Origin: Saxidomus purpurata
Taxonomy: Eukaryota > Mollusca > Bivalvia > Venerida > Veneridae
Direction of reading: 5' to 3'
Assembly: GCA_022818135.1 (NCBI GenBank)
Contig: JAFMSR010000015.1
Span: 455,316-519,315, forward strand
DNA length: 64,000 nucleotides
Shown: in pieces, positions 12,785-24,415 of the stretch
How positions within the stretch are numbered: position 1 is the stretch's first letter
Layout: every line of letters begins with the position of its first letter
Translations under genes and position numbers: made by a program
Notes under the pieces: model-generated
Database searches by the model: none
What the model was told of the DNA's origin: nothing
What the model saw: only the letters and a program-made list of their open reading frames with translations

Positions 12785-13442
12785 TTTATTACCCTTTTTT
12801 TCTTTAAAATTTGAAGGATTAGGTTCTTTTTTAATGCATTTCACGCTGAACATAAGCAGACCTTCAAATGCCCTCATGATATATCAATGTCACTTCTTGA
12901 CTTCCCTGAATAACAGCACAGATCAGTACGTACTAATACATTGACGTATTGTACGCGAACACTCTCGCGTTTAAAGCGTGAGGTAAAATGGCGGGATATG
13001 TCAAGTGTATATTACCGGCTTGCTCGTCAATGTCAATATCTATTAATAACGGATCGTTGACCACTCAGAAGACCGGAAACTATATGGAAGGAAATACAAT
13101 TTTATGTCAACGGTAAAATGTTAATATACTACTAGCTTAGTTGTTAAGATAAGTCTTTGTTATTTTGGAACTTTGTGTATATCAACAAATTGTATGCCCG
13201 ATAGGGCCCTAAACTCTGTTAAATAGAGTATTCTATACTATTCTACTTGCTCGGCAACAATGATTATTTTAATTCGTAATAATGTAAACATCTGGCCGAC
13301 AAAGATGAAAGAAGTTTTCAAGGATCTGCAGAATAACTGGGCAATTTGATGTAGTGAATTGATTCCTTTTGGAGTGATTACAAACGCCGGAATTGGTCAA
13401 GAAACGCCGGTGCCCCCAGTATCGAAAATCCCTGTATTTGCA

Positions 13443-14150
13443 GTGACTTCAACGAGACTATTAAAGGTGTGCCACAGGGAAGTATGTTAGGGCCTGTTTT
13501 ATTCAACATTTTCATAAACGACATTTTTCATTTTGTAAACAAAATTAGGTTGTGCAATCATGCTGACGACAGTACTATGTCATATACTAGTAACTCTATT
13601 ACATATCTGGTTGAAACCCGTGAAAAAGGTAATCTTTCTTTAATTAACTAGTTCTCAAAAATCAAATGAAAGTAAATCCTGAAAAATTCCAAGCAATAGC
13701 CTCATGTAAAATAAATAATCGCATCCAGAAAACCTTCAATTTTAATTCCATGTTATTACCATAAAAGTGTGAAGAAGAAGTACTGCTAGTGGATGTAAAT
13801 TAAGATTTTTTGTTAAACTTTAACTCTCATGTTTCAAGTAGTATACTAGTATACAGGACAGCTTCCAGACAACTAAATGTTATGAAAAGAATATACAAGC
13901 ACTTAAACAGACTGGGTAGATTCACTATATACTATTCCTTTGTTATGTCAAATTTTAATTATTGTCCTCTAACATGGCACTCTTCAAGTGGTAATAGAAG
14001 GAAAATCGAAAAAAAGTAAAAGAACGAGCACTTAGATTTATTTACAAAGATTATAGTAGAAGCTATGAGCAACTATTGCACATAACAGGCTTAGTTTCTT
14101 TAAAAGTTAGACGGATCTTGAAACCTCTAAACTATTAAACAAGCTTAACC
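13443..14150 (+). mobile_element. LINE reverse-transcriptase remnant upstream of MsrB copy A
   Basis: Translated pieces include GVPQGSMLGPVLFNIFINDI, the catalytic-core variant NHADDSTMSY (YADD changed to HADD), MKVNPEKFQAIA, and FVMSNFNYCPLTWHSSSGN from the region after the palm. These follow the order of a CR1/jockey-type reverse transcriptase. Stops and frame changes separate them, so the copy is dead. It ends just before the sequence shared by both MsrB copies and is absent from copy B. Confidence 0.85.
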
Positions 14151-14309
14151 AAGTAAGTATGCGGGACTCAAAGCCATGACTAACCATGAAAATGTTTAAG
14201 GTTACAGTGATTTTAAGTCAATGACTTTAACACCTTTACAATGGAGGCACACCTACAGAAATTATTATCATAATTTAACCACAGCTGTCATTTTTCAGAC
14301 CAATACAAG

Positions 14310-16290
14310 ATGAGATTTAAGCTGTCAGTGATAATCTGGATGAACATTTTGCATCTTGCAACTTCAAAGAACGAAGACCCACCTTCAATACAGAAGCTTA
14401 CGGCAACATGCAAGGAGACAGCCACCTGTGCTGTCAGCTTCTCCAAGAAAAACCTGCTGGAGAGACTCACCTTCATGCAGTACAAAGTCACCCAAGAAAA
14501 TTGGACAGAAAGGTACAAGATCTTTGGTTTGGAACTTTTATAACATTTACCCCCGCTAAATATCTAAAATGTACTTGTCCATCTTTCAAATTGGACAATA
14601 CCAGTAATTGTTCGTAAGGGTGGTCAGTGATAGTTTACTGACGGAATAGTGAGCAGTGGATTCCATGGTCAGACTGCACAGATTTTACACTGGTAGCAAA
14701 GGCAGAATTATTTGCCACAAGCAGGGAAAGGATTTTAGGCTCAGTACTGTCAATTTCTATTCCCATGTGTTGGATTGGCAAAGGTTATAAAACACTACTG
14801 AATGGACCAATTTAATTTTCCTAGCTTCAGGTTGAATAGAGATTCAAAACTCTTTGTCAGAGACCAATTTCAATTTCCTGGCTTCTGATTAGGTACGCTT
14901 ATAAACCATCCGAGCATTGTTTTGGTTTCTTTTTTCATTAAAAGACTAGATATTTTGATGATAATCTATCTGACCTGGAGAGGGAAAGGTCTGGTTTCCT
15001 GTTTTGTCAGTTGTCACTATTACTGTCGTTCGCAAATGTAGTTTGTACTCTTGGGTAAACCATGCATTAGGTCGGTTAATTGTTATCCAATATACAGTGC
15101 TTAAGGCATGAGAAGTTAATTCTTTGCCTGGAACATAACAATAAAGAAGATGTATTATTGAGCCCATATTTATGGTAGATACAGGAAAGCCTTGTCTTTT
15201 TCTTGCAGTTAGTAGTACATGTAATGCAAATTAGCCTGTATGGTGAAGTGATTAAAGACAGAGGCTTCCTTTATGTGTTCATAGGGTAGCCAACATACAT
15301 AGTATTTCCCTTCCTTAACTTATGACAAAAGGACACGGATAATTCAAAATTGCCTCTCTCTCCCTATTCGATATTGATTTCATATGGAATGAGTCTCGAG
15401 AGCGATTAATATTAGTTTCAAAAAGTTGTTTCGTAATCGAGATCAAATAAATTAGTATTAATAAATAAAACTCAATTCTTCTGGTCTAGTGGAAACCTTG
15501 GTTGTGTTTGACTACTAAATATTAATGCAAAAGGCTCATTAAGGAATAGAAAGATTGTTATGTGTTTCTTCTGATATATTTACAGACCTTTCTCAGGGCA
15601 ATATGTCAACCACAAAGAAAAGGGATCATATAGATGTGTGGTGTGTGGGAATCGCATTTTCTCATCGGAGACAAAGTTTAATTCGCACACTGGTTGGCCA
15701 TCCTTCTATGACGTCCTTCGGCCTGAGAGTGTGACTTTGTCCAACGACACTTCATATGGTAGGTAGTGTGTGGAATGCTTTAAAAAGTATAACTTTGGTA
15801 GTTTCATCTGATATATATTTGTAATAAATATCTTGTTGTGTGTAACTGTTATCTGGTTTGTTTGAAATTGTTGTATGTCATAAGTTTCTGCTAGAAATTA
15901 GTGTCTAGCCTACGGAAGGCAGATCGTCCCATATATTTGACTGTTTAGTTAAGACTAAGCTTCTCAAATATGTGCACACTTCAGTTTATTATTAAAAGAA
16001 GCTAATATTGTAAGGGATCCCTTTGATATTTTGCCTTGAAATGCTCCTTTAAGACCATTTCCCCTGAGATGTCCTACTATCCAACCAATCAACCATTCTT
16101 TACTGGGAAATTGTAAACCTGAATGACTACTATTGTAGGTATGATACGTGTTGAAGTTACTTGTGCAAAATGTGGGGCACACCTGGGACATTTATTTGAG
16201 GATGGGCCCAAACCAACCGGAAAGCGTTACTGCATTAATTCAGCTGCCCTAGAATTTGAAAAGAAGATAACCAGAAACACGTTGAACTGA
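14310..16290 (+). CDS. Methionine-R-sulfoxide reductase B, copy A (divergent, tail lost)
   Basis: Coding exons are 14310-14512, 15586-15758 and 16139-16290, all GT-AG and in phase (175 aa). The enzyme reduces methionine-R-sulfoxide in proteins. Residues 1-18 form a signal-like hydrophobic stretch ([19 protein letters not shown]). The zinc pairs CVVC and [16 protein letters not shown] and the catalytic Cys in RYCINSAAL are all present. Two changes stand out against copy B: the motif [15 protein letters not shown] is [15 protein letters not shown], and one base is missing after GAAAAGAA in the last exon, so the protein ends RNTLN instead of KSEL. About 17 of 67 residues in exon 1 and 10 of 58 in exon 2 differ between copies. 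The frame is otherwise open, so this may be an expressed duplicate with altered location or a gene beginning to decay. A poly(A) signal AATAAA is at 16328-16333. Confidence 0.87.
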
Positions 16291-16504
16291 AATCTGTGTT
16301 GCGAACTGTAAAATTTGAAAAGGTTTCAATAAAGTTCATTGCTTATAATGACGTTGGTTCACTTTTTTACTTTACATACAGAATTTCTGTCCATTGAGCA
16401 AATAAATGATTCCAACATAAATTTGCAAAAAAAAAGGACAGACTTTCTATACATCTTTAAAGAGTCTAATAGTTTTCACCAGCTTTAGTAGTTGTCCAGA
16501 ACAT

Positions 16505-16875
16505 GTTGAGCAAGCACTATTAATGTTCCTGCAGAGCAAGCACTATTAATGTTCCTGCAGAGCAAGCACTATTAATGTTCCTCCAGAGCAAGCTCTATTA
16601 ATGTTCCTCCAGAGCAAGCACTTTTAATATTCCCCAAGAGCAAGCACTATTAATGTTCCTCCAGAGCAAGCACTATTAATGTTTCTCTAGAGCAAGCACT
16701 ATTAATGTTCCTGCAGAGCAAGAACTTTTAATGTTCCTCCAGAGCAAGCACTATTAATGTTCCTCCAGAGCAAGCACTATTAATGTTCTTCCAGAGCAAG
16801 CACTATTAATGTTCCTCCAGAGCAAGCACTATTAATGTTCCTTCAGAGCAAGCTCTATTAATGTTCCTCCAAGAG
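16505..16875 (+). repeat. 26-bp minisatellite, about 14 units
   Basis: The unit is AGCAAGCACTATTAATGTTC followed by CTCCAG, repeated about 14 times with a few base changes. It lies in the 3' flank of MsrB copy A. At the matching place in copy B (about 27860-27900) only one diverged unit is present, so the array grew after the duplication. Confidence 0.9.
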
Positions 16876-17699
16876 TAGGCCTGATGTTTGCGAGATACAA
16901 ATGTACTCGTAACTGTATGTAGTGTAGTTAATGTAGTTACTCTTTGCTGGTTTGATCAGCGGAAATTTTAAAAAGCTTCACATCTAAAACAGTTCTTCAC
17001 TTTAAAAAGAAAGACGTTTTTATTCTCTACCTAAGATTTTCATCAAAATGTGGCTGACAGAAGTCGTTGTTATATGGGAAATTTTATTTAAAAATATATC
17101 CTCTACCCAGAAACATACACCACCACTACCACTACTTCTACTACTACTACTTTGGCATATTTTGAAATCATTTTATTGGAATGATCCTTACTTTTCCCTG
17201 TACCACAGTTGTTTAAGAGATCTTTGAAAAACATGGCTGTTGAAATGTATGACCTCTTCCATTTTAATATATTATAGGCATGTATACAGGAAAAACATAT
17301 GAAATACTTTACTCTATAACTGCATTGCTCTTTGGTTTAGAATAGATTGCGAGACACTGAATAACAAATACTTAAAAGTCGCCAGCAGTGTGCAGCTAGA
17401 TATACTAATACGTATACTCATTATTTCACTGATGCTAAGGCTCAATAAGATCAAATCCGTGCCTGAAATTTTAACATATATTTTCACGAAGTTTGGCAAT
17501 AATCTGCAAATAAAATGATATCACTATTTCTACAAACGCGATAAGAAATATATGAAACAATTTACTCTGCATTTGTTTTTAGTTTGAGTAACTATGTATT
17601 TTTATAGTCAGTAATCATACAATCCTGTATAAATACACAACGTATTTGGTATTTTTAACCCTTTCACCACGTGATGTTTTATAGTATTGACTGATCATT

Positions 17700-18482
17700 T
17701 TTGTGTCGCCCTTTCGGAGAAAAGGCGATACATAGGGATCGCTTTGTCCGTCGGTCCGTCCGTCCGTCGGTCCGTCCGTCCGTCACACAAACTTAACGTT
17801 GGCTATAACTTTGCCATTTCTTTAGATTTCTTCATCAAACTTTACAATTGTATTGCTTATGACAAAAGGGTCATGATGCCGCCAAATTTTATAGGTCAAG
17901 GTCATATTTTACAGAGTTATGCCCCTTTTTGTATTTGGATTTTGTCATGAAAACTTAACGTTGGCTATAACTTTGCCATTTCTTAAGATTTCTTCATCTA
18001 ACTTTCAAATTGCATTGCTTATGACATAAGGGTCGTGATGCTGCCAAATTGTGTAGGTCAAGGTCATATTTGACAGAGTTATGCCCCTTTTTATACTTAG
18101 ATTTTTACTATAACTTTGCCATTTCTTAAGATTTCTTCATCAAACTTTACAATTGTATTGCTTATGTCAAAAGGGTTGTGATGCTGCCAAATTTTGTAGG
18201 TCAAGGTCATATTTTACAGAGTTATGCCCCTTTTTGTACTTAGATTTTGTCACGAAAACTTAATGTTGGCTGTAACTGCCATTCCTTAAGATTTCTTCAT
18301 CAAACTTTCAAATTGTATTGCTTATGACATAAGCGTCATGATGCTGCCAAATATTGTTGGTCAAGGTCATATTTGACAGAGTTATGCCCCTTTTTGTATT
18401 TAGATTTTGTCACCAAATTATTGGTTATTCTGACAAAGCGTAAGAGGGCGACACAAGTGTTCTAATGAACACCCATCTAGTT
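17700..18482 (+). repeat. Bivalve repeat with four tandem core units and TGTCGCCCT/AGGGCGACA ends
   Basis: It starts TGTCGCCCTTTCGGAG followed by a run of GTCCGTCC repeats, and ends near GAGGGCGACACAAGTG. Between them a unit of about 145 bp containing ATAACTTTGCCATTTCTTAA and GGTCAAGGTCATATTTGACA occurs four times. Copy A lacks it (compare about 12305-12330), so it was inserted into copy B. The plan of a tandem core between fixed ends resembles the oyster pearl elements; that assignment is inference. Confidence 0.75.
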
Positions 18483-18769
18483 ATATATATCCACTGTTAA
18501 TGTGTATTTCACTATTTATGTAACTAAAGTTTATTTTGAAGTTGTTTGTATCAAGCTTAACTGGCGAGGCAATCATAAACACAATACTATATATTCTAAA
18601 ATGAAATAACTGTAAAACGTGTATAATCTAGGACATTTGAGCATCGTGCATTAATCAATAACAATTTCAGAGAATCATCCCAGCTTCTGACAGAAGTATC
18701 AACTACTATCTACCGAATCAAATCACTCCTTGAGTCATTGGTTACATGCTATAACTTTCAATATCGTAT

Positions 18770-20135
18770 ACCTGTCATAAATACTTAATCCTGATTTCGC
18801 TCACGTGCCGAGTGCGCAAAAGTATATATCTTATACCTGTCACAAATACTTAATCCTGATTGGCCAACAGCGCTCACGTGCCGGGTCTGCAAAAGTATGT
18901 GTAGACCTGGAAAATGATGTGTAGACCTGCACGGATTTTAAGACGTCATTTCTGTTATTTTTTCGCATGATTTTCACTTCTCTTATGAGGTATACGATAT
19001 AATAATTTTAGACTAATGTTTCGGCCGATAGATAGTTTTGCGGACCTGTGAAAAATGATATTGACCTCGGACTTCGTCCTCGGTCAATATCACTTTTATC
19101 AGGTCCGCTAAACTATGTATTGACCTCAAAATTAGTCTATAATTGAATAATATTGTATACCTGTCATAAATACTTAAAGTGACATTATGCGCATTTTTTT
19201 CAAGTAACAATCCAGCTGAAAATGGTGTGTATACAAAAGCGTAGAGGAAAAAATAGCTTTTAACCCAATACACACCAAACTCTTTCCGCTACCAGTATGA
19301 AAAAATAACTTTCCAAGTATTGATTTTCATATTTGACTGGGAGAGTCAATTTAAGAAAAGAGCAACTGCATGCAGGAGTTGCTTCCCTTCCACTGTCAAA
19401 ATCTCTACCAACATCAAAAACGACACAATCAACTATCATTTTATCAGTCCGATTTTTAAAAATCTAAAGCACCAACTTCAAATACTAATGCGGCATAATC
19501 ATTAATTTAACGCATTTAAATGCACAGCAACCAAAAATTGCTTTTATAAAACTATCACCAAAAATACACTTTGTGCAGCAATATGCGCATAATGTCACTT
19601 TAATCCTGATTGGCCGATAGCGCTCACGTGCCGGGTCCGCAAAAGTAAGTGTAGACCTGGAAAATGATGTGTAAACCTGCACGGATTTCAAGACGTCATA
19701 TCTGTTATATTTTCGCATAATTTTCACTACTTTTATGAGGTATACGATATAATAATTTTAGACTAACGTTTCGGTCAATATATAGTTTTGCGGACCTGTG
19801 AAAAATGATATTGACCTCGGACTTCGTCCTCGGTTAATATCACTTTTAACAGGTCCGCAAAACTATATATAGACATCAACATTAGTCTATAATTGTATAG
19901 TGTAGACCTGGAAAAAAGTGTGTGTAGACCTGCACGGATTTTAAGAAATCACATGATTTTCATAACTCGTTATAATGTATACGATATAATAATTTTAGAC
20001 TAATTTTGAGGTCAATACATAGTTTTGTGGACCTGTGAAAAATGATATTGACCACAGAATTCGTCCTCGGTCAATATCATTTTTAACAGGTCCGCAAAAC
20101 TATGTATTGACCTCAAAATTAGTATATACACCGTT
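18770..20135. repeat. Array of three large hairpin units
   Basis: Hairpins lie at about 19001-19146, 19751-19896 and 19987-20128. Each has arms with AGTTTTGCGGACCTGTGAAA and GATATTGACCTCGGA, a loop near CTTCGTC, and outer arms ATTTTAGACTAAT/ATTAGTCTATAAT. The spacers repeat ACTTAATCCTGATTGGCC, GCTCACGTGCCGGGT and GTAGACCTGCACGGATTT. The block occurs only in copy B of the MsrB duplication. Its structure suggests a foldback-type repeat that multiplied locally. Confidence 0.7.
19178..19599. mobile_element. 422-bp MITE flanked by TTAA, nested in the hairpin array
   Basis: The ends are a perfect 17-bp inverted repeat, AGTGACATTATGCGCAT. The element is bounded by TTAA at 19174-19177 and 19600-19603. 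Empty sites exist in the same array, for example ATACTTAATCCTGATTGGCC at about 18847-18866, proving the insertion and the TTAA duplication. TTAA targeting is the hallmark of the piggyBac superfamily, though the termini are not the usual CCC. No transposase is encoded. Confidence 0.85.
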
Positions 20136-21764
20136 TCAATTATACGGTTATTTGATTTATCTGCCCTTTGATGACGTCATACGAGGATGCGACTTGAGAA
20201 CGAGATAATGGCGCAAGCGTGATTGTTGACCACTGCATATATTATTTCATCGAAGGAACGCTAGATCTGCTTTTACAGCTTGAAACTGTAAACATATACC
20301 GTATAAAGATAACTTAAATGAAATCATAGTGGAATGACGAAGACAAGTGAATTATTACATGTTTGCGCGATTTAACCGGGAGCTTTTTTATACTTCAAGT
20401 TTTAAGCGACTGGTGATATGCAGGTGTAGATGTAGCAAAACCAGATGGTACTCCAATTGACTCACAAAAAGTGTTTACTTTATTTATAAAGAAATCTACA
20501 ATAAAGAACAAATAAAGGAACTGCTATAGAAAAGTCTGTCTTTTCTAACATCACTTTTCATAAGTGATTAAATGATTTGCATGAAGAATCATTTTCAGTT
20601 TTCACATCATCATCAGTGATGCGCAACAGGGCTCAGTCTTGAGTTTAACACTCAATCATCAATTCATATATTTTGCTACATACAAATACATTATTCAAAC
20701 AATTATTTTACTCTTATAAGGAAAAGACATTTTCTCTCTCTTTTTTTCAGATCATTGCAGGTTCCCAATTGTCAAACCAAATTTCCTACGCGTATGTGGC
20801 CACTGTGTAGCCTCTTTAAATAATCTGTTTTTGATCGATAATATTTAGAGGTCCCAAACTGGGAACAGTCATCCACGGCGTTGGGATCTCGGACACAAAA
20901 TATTTAGTTAAGAAAACAAATACTAGTTATTTATTACAAGTGTACATGGATTTGTTAAAATAAACCATGATTTTTCCAATTAGAATACTTATACTTGATA
21001 ACATGCTAAACTGTTAATTAATTTGTATAATCCTAGATTTCATATTAGATTTCATATCAGTTAACACTAGTTTCACACTCAACCATAAATGGATTATGCT
21101 ACATATCAATAACTGGTCACCCAATTTGTCACTAATTGGTTAGCTGTTTATGCGATCACTGGACGTTTCATAGAGGTTTTATGGCACTATGTGTATTGTA
21201 CATGATTATGCCCAAGGGCATTCCGTGGCCACCTGATGTTTTATGACATAATGAACACTGCAGTATATAGGTCACCAATTAATTGTATAATATACTACTA
21301 CTTCTGCACTGGTGATCGTCAGAGGATATAAGTACTTTGCGAACAAAAGAAAATGGAAGTGATTTATGCTACAATTGAAATTTATATTCAGAATAGAGAC
21401 ACTGAGTGAATACTTCTCTGTCATATGATTTGTATTTTACTGCACAAATAAAAAAGAAAATTCAGATAAATATTAGATCTTATAGGTATTGATATATACC
21501 GCAACAAATAAAATCGCTGTCATAACGGATAAAGTCACACCACCAAATTTGACAATCGTTTTGTAAGCGTGTTTCCCATTGGTCCATAGAATATTATTGC
21601 ATGTCAATGACGTAAATAAAGTCACTTATAATTGGATCGTTGCGTCTTGTTTATGCAATGACGTCAAATATATGACGTCGCATACAACACCTATTTCGCA
21701 CTCTATAAAAACTCTATAATTCACTGGAAAACATATAATAATAAAAATTAATAATAAAAGTTAA

Positions 21765-22080
21765 AGTGACATTATGCGCTTTTTAAGTAAAAACCAGCTG
21801 AATATGGTGTGTATACATAAGTGTAAAGAATTAATAACTTTTAACAAATACACCAACCTCGCAAGAGTATAGAAAAATAACTTTCAAAATATTTTTGGAG
21901 AGCGATTTAAGAAAAGACCACGCAAGGAGTTTCCCTTCCACTGCCGAAAACTCTGCAACACCAATTAAGACACATTCAACTATCATCGTCGTAATATTAA
22001 AGCACCAACTTCAAAACAAGCGGCATAATCATTAATTTGGATTTTTTTTATCCAAAAATACATAGAAATGCATATGACTC
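21765..22080. mobile_element. Second, decayed copy of the TTAA-flanked MITE
   Basis: TTAA at 21761-21764 is followed by AGTGACATTATGCGC. The interior shares blocks with the 19178-19599 copy, such as CCAGCTGAATATGGTGTGTA, CTTCCACTGCC and GGCATAATCATTAATTTG. The right terminal repeat is degraded, so the end is approximate. Confidence 0.65.
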
Positions 22081-22744
22081 AGAGGCGCATTAGGCTCTTG
22101 TCAAGGATATAAAACCTGAACCATACACGGGTTATGCTCCTCGCTCTTATGATCAGATACGCGACTCGAGCAAATCCAGCATTCTGAATCACATTATGAC
22201 ATACTTTGTTATTATTTACGACAGTTATTTCATTATTGTTTCAGGTTTTCATGACTACTTTAAGCTCATAAATATTTTTTTCATTTTCTGCGTATTAGCT
22301 TATGGTTGTTAAGCTTGCACTAAATTGGACATGAAGTATTCTATTCTATTCTACGTGCCCGACAACAATGAATATTTTTATTCGTAATAAAGGAAACGTC
22401 TGGCCGACTACGATGAAAGAAAATGCCCGTATACGGAAGTAAATACTTGAACGAAATGTAATCGGTAGTTTTCAAGGATCTACAGAATAACTGGGCAGTT
22501 TGGCTCAGGTGTTGTGAATTTATTCATTTTTGCTAACTTATCTGTTTGTTTTTTGTTGCATGCCATGTTTGAATAGCGCCTCAGACGGTCTTGGTAAAAA
22601 TAATTGGACTTTTCAGAAACTTTGCTCCAATTTTGTGACAGCACGCCCCACTGCTATAACGGATCTATGTACACATGGTTTGGCAACTTCCAAAAATGGA
22701 TGAAACGATATTTTTGAAATTTATCCAGAGAAGAAAAAACCTAA

Positions 22745-22830
22745 GTTTCCACCTGAGATTGAACCCTGACCTCCAGCATGGGAAGCGGCATCACAACCAC
22801 GGCGCTAAAGGGTTAACCTAACAGCAAGGC
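22745..22830 (-). repeat. tRNA-like SINE head, decayed
   Basis: On the minus strand TTTAGCGCCGTGGTTGTG resembles an A box and CAGGGTTCAATC a B box, about 30 bases apart. No body was defined. The call rests on these two boxes only. Confidence 0.35.
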
Positions 22831-22906
22831 TTTTGGAAGTGACCTATAACCACTACATTCCTCCCTTTTATCTATTTGGAGCCACGCATCATCTGCACAT
22901 TCCCTA

Positions 22907-23194
22907 CAATTTCTAGCTCGTTACCATCTATAGATAGATACACGCCAACATACTTTATTGAAAAGAAGAAAAAACACCATATTTGATCATTTCAATGGAA
23001 GTTTTGCTGCTTAATTTTTTTCTTTATCCATAATAAAGCAGCCTATTTTTATTATATATACATTAAGCATACTGTTCGGCTCAATTCAATATGAATGAGG
23101 GGCAGAATCTCTGTAAAATCTCGGCTTATGCAAGATCTCCCTCATTTGTAGATTGGCGTGTATCTATCTATAGATGGTAACGAGCTAGAAATTG
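22907..23194. mobile_element. 288-bp element with perfect 42-bp terminal inverted repeats
   Basis: Positions 22907-22948 and 23153-23194 are exact inverse copies, starting CAATTTCTAGCTCGTTACCA at the left. The 204-bp middle has no ORF of note. No target duplication is evident next to the ends. Perfect arms of this length suggest recent movement or gene conversion within a MITE family. Confidence 0.75.
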
Positions 23195-24135
23195 CATAAA
23201 ATGATGTTAATTCAATATAACATTGTAGTCTACATAAACACAATTACACACGAAACCTGTCAATCAAGATTGGAAAAAAGGGGTTTTTTTTTTTTTTTGG
23301 TGAAAAGGGTACACAAATTTCATCAGGTCTTGCATTGTGTCATTGTATATTGTCATGAATCGGAACGCGATTCACGAAATTGCAACCGTGGAATCATTGT
23401 CGGATTTTTAGCGTCCTTTTGGGAAAAGTATGCGTAAATAGCGGAATTAAGCGTTCCGAAACCCTGGTGGAACCTATGCTGGAGGTATCCCATGCTGGTG
23501 GTATCTCCGAAAAATGGCCATTTACAGAAAAACAGATGAAGAAAAAAATTTACTTGAAATATAAACATCAAAATCACCCGTCAGCTCTGTGAATAAGTCA
23601 ATTGTACTCGATCCATTTTGCTAGAAAAATTCTTTTTGATAAAACTTATTTATTTTGTATAAAAATACATATTCTACGGAAACTGTTATCTGTTGTTAGT
23701 TATATTTAGGCTCTAAAACTGTTTCCCACTTGTTGGTTGTCAAATATCACATACCGCCAGCATTGGTTCACTTCGTGGTGAAATTTCAAGTTTTGACATG
23801 TGTCGTATCAATATTTCCCAGAACGACATAGTCACGTGATGACGCACATCAACATCTTGTTTCGATTTAGCAGGGATAACATTATGTTTTCGCTGAGGCA
23901 AATCAAAATGGTTAGGATTTCCTACTTTCTGAACGGCTGATATACATTCAAAATACCTCCAGCATAGGTTCCCCCACTCTATATGAAAATAGAGTTGCCA
24001 ATCCATGTGTATATAGATGTGAACAGACATGGACCTATATGTGCACTTCGATTGGAAACTCCTGTAGAGTGATATATCATATATGGTCCTCTTGTTTCCT
24101 CTTTTTAATGCTTGTTCAACCATTTTCAATTATTT

Positions 24136-24345
24136 TAACAGACAGGAAGTTTCCTAACCATGGTTCATGGGAAGAACCAGTACTGTGCTTATGAGAACCC
24201 TATCCTCCATAAGAAGCTTTCTCACATAAAGACTAAAAGAGACATGTTAGGCAGAAGGGCTCAAAGGCATGACTGATCCTGAAACAATTAAAGGTCACAG
24301 TGATTTCAAGTCAGTGATGTTAACAACTTTACTATGGAGGCAGAT
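24136..24345 (-). repeat. Decayed SINE just upstream of MsrB copy B exon 1
   Basis: It matches the SINE at 4098-4315, with shared blocks CCAGTACT, TTTCTCACATAAAG, GAGACATGT and ACTATGGAGGC in the same order. Part of it (about 14160-14255) is also present ahead of exon 1 of copy A, so the SINE was there before the duplication. Confidence 0.55.
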
Positions 24346-24415
24346 CTTAAAATGATTATCATAATTTAATATACTTAATTATAGTATATAGCTTTCTTTT
24401 TCAGGTCAATACTAG

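Noticed and set aside
23740..24129. 129-codon minus-strand ORF
   Set aside because: Long for chance, but with no domain, odd composition, and overlapping repeat and SINE sequence ahead of MsrB copy B. No splice context supports it.
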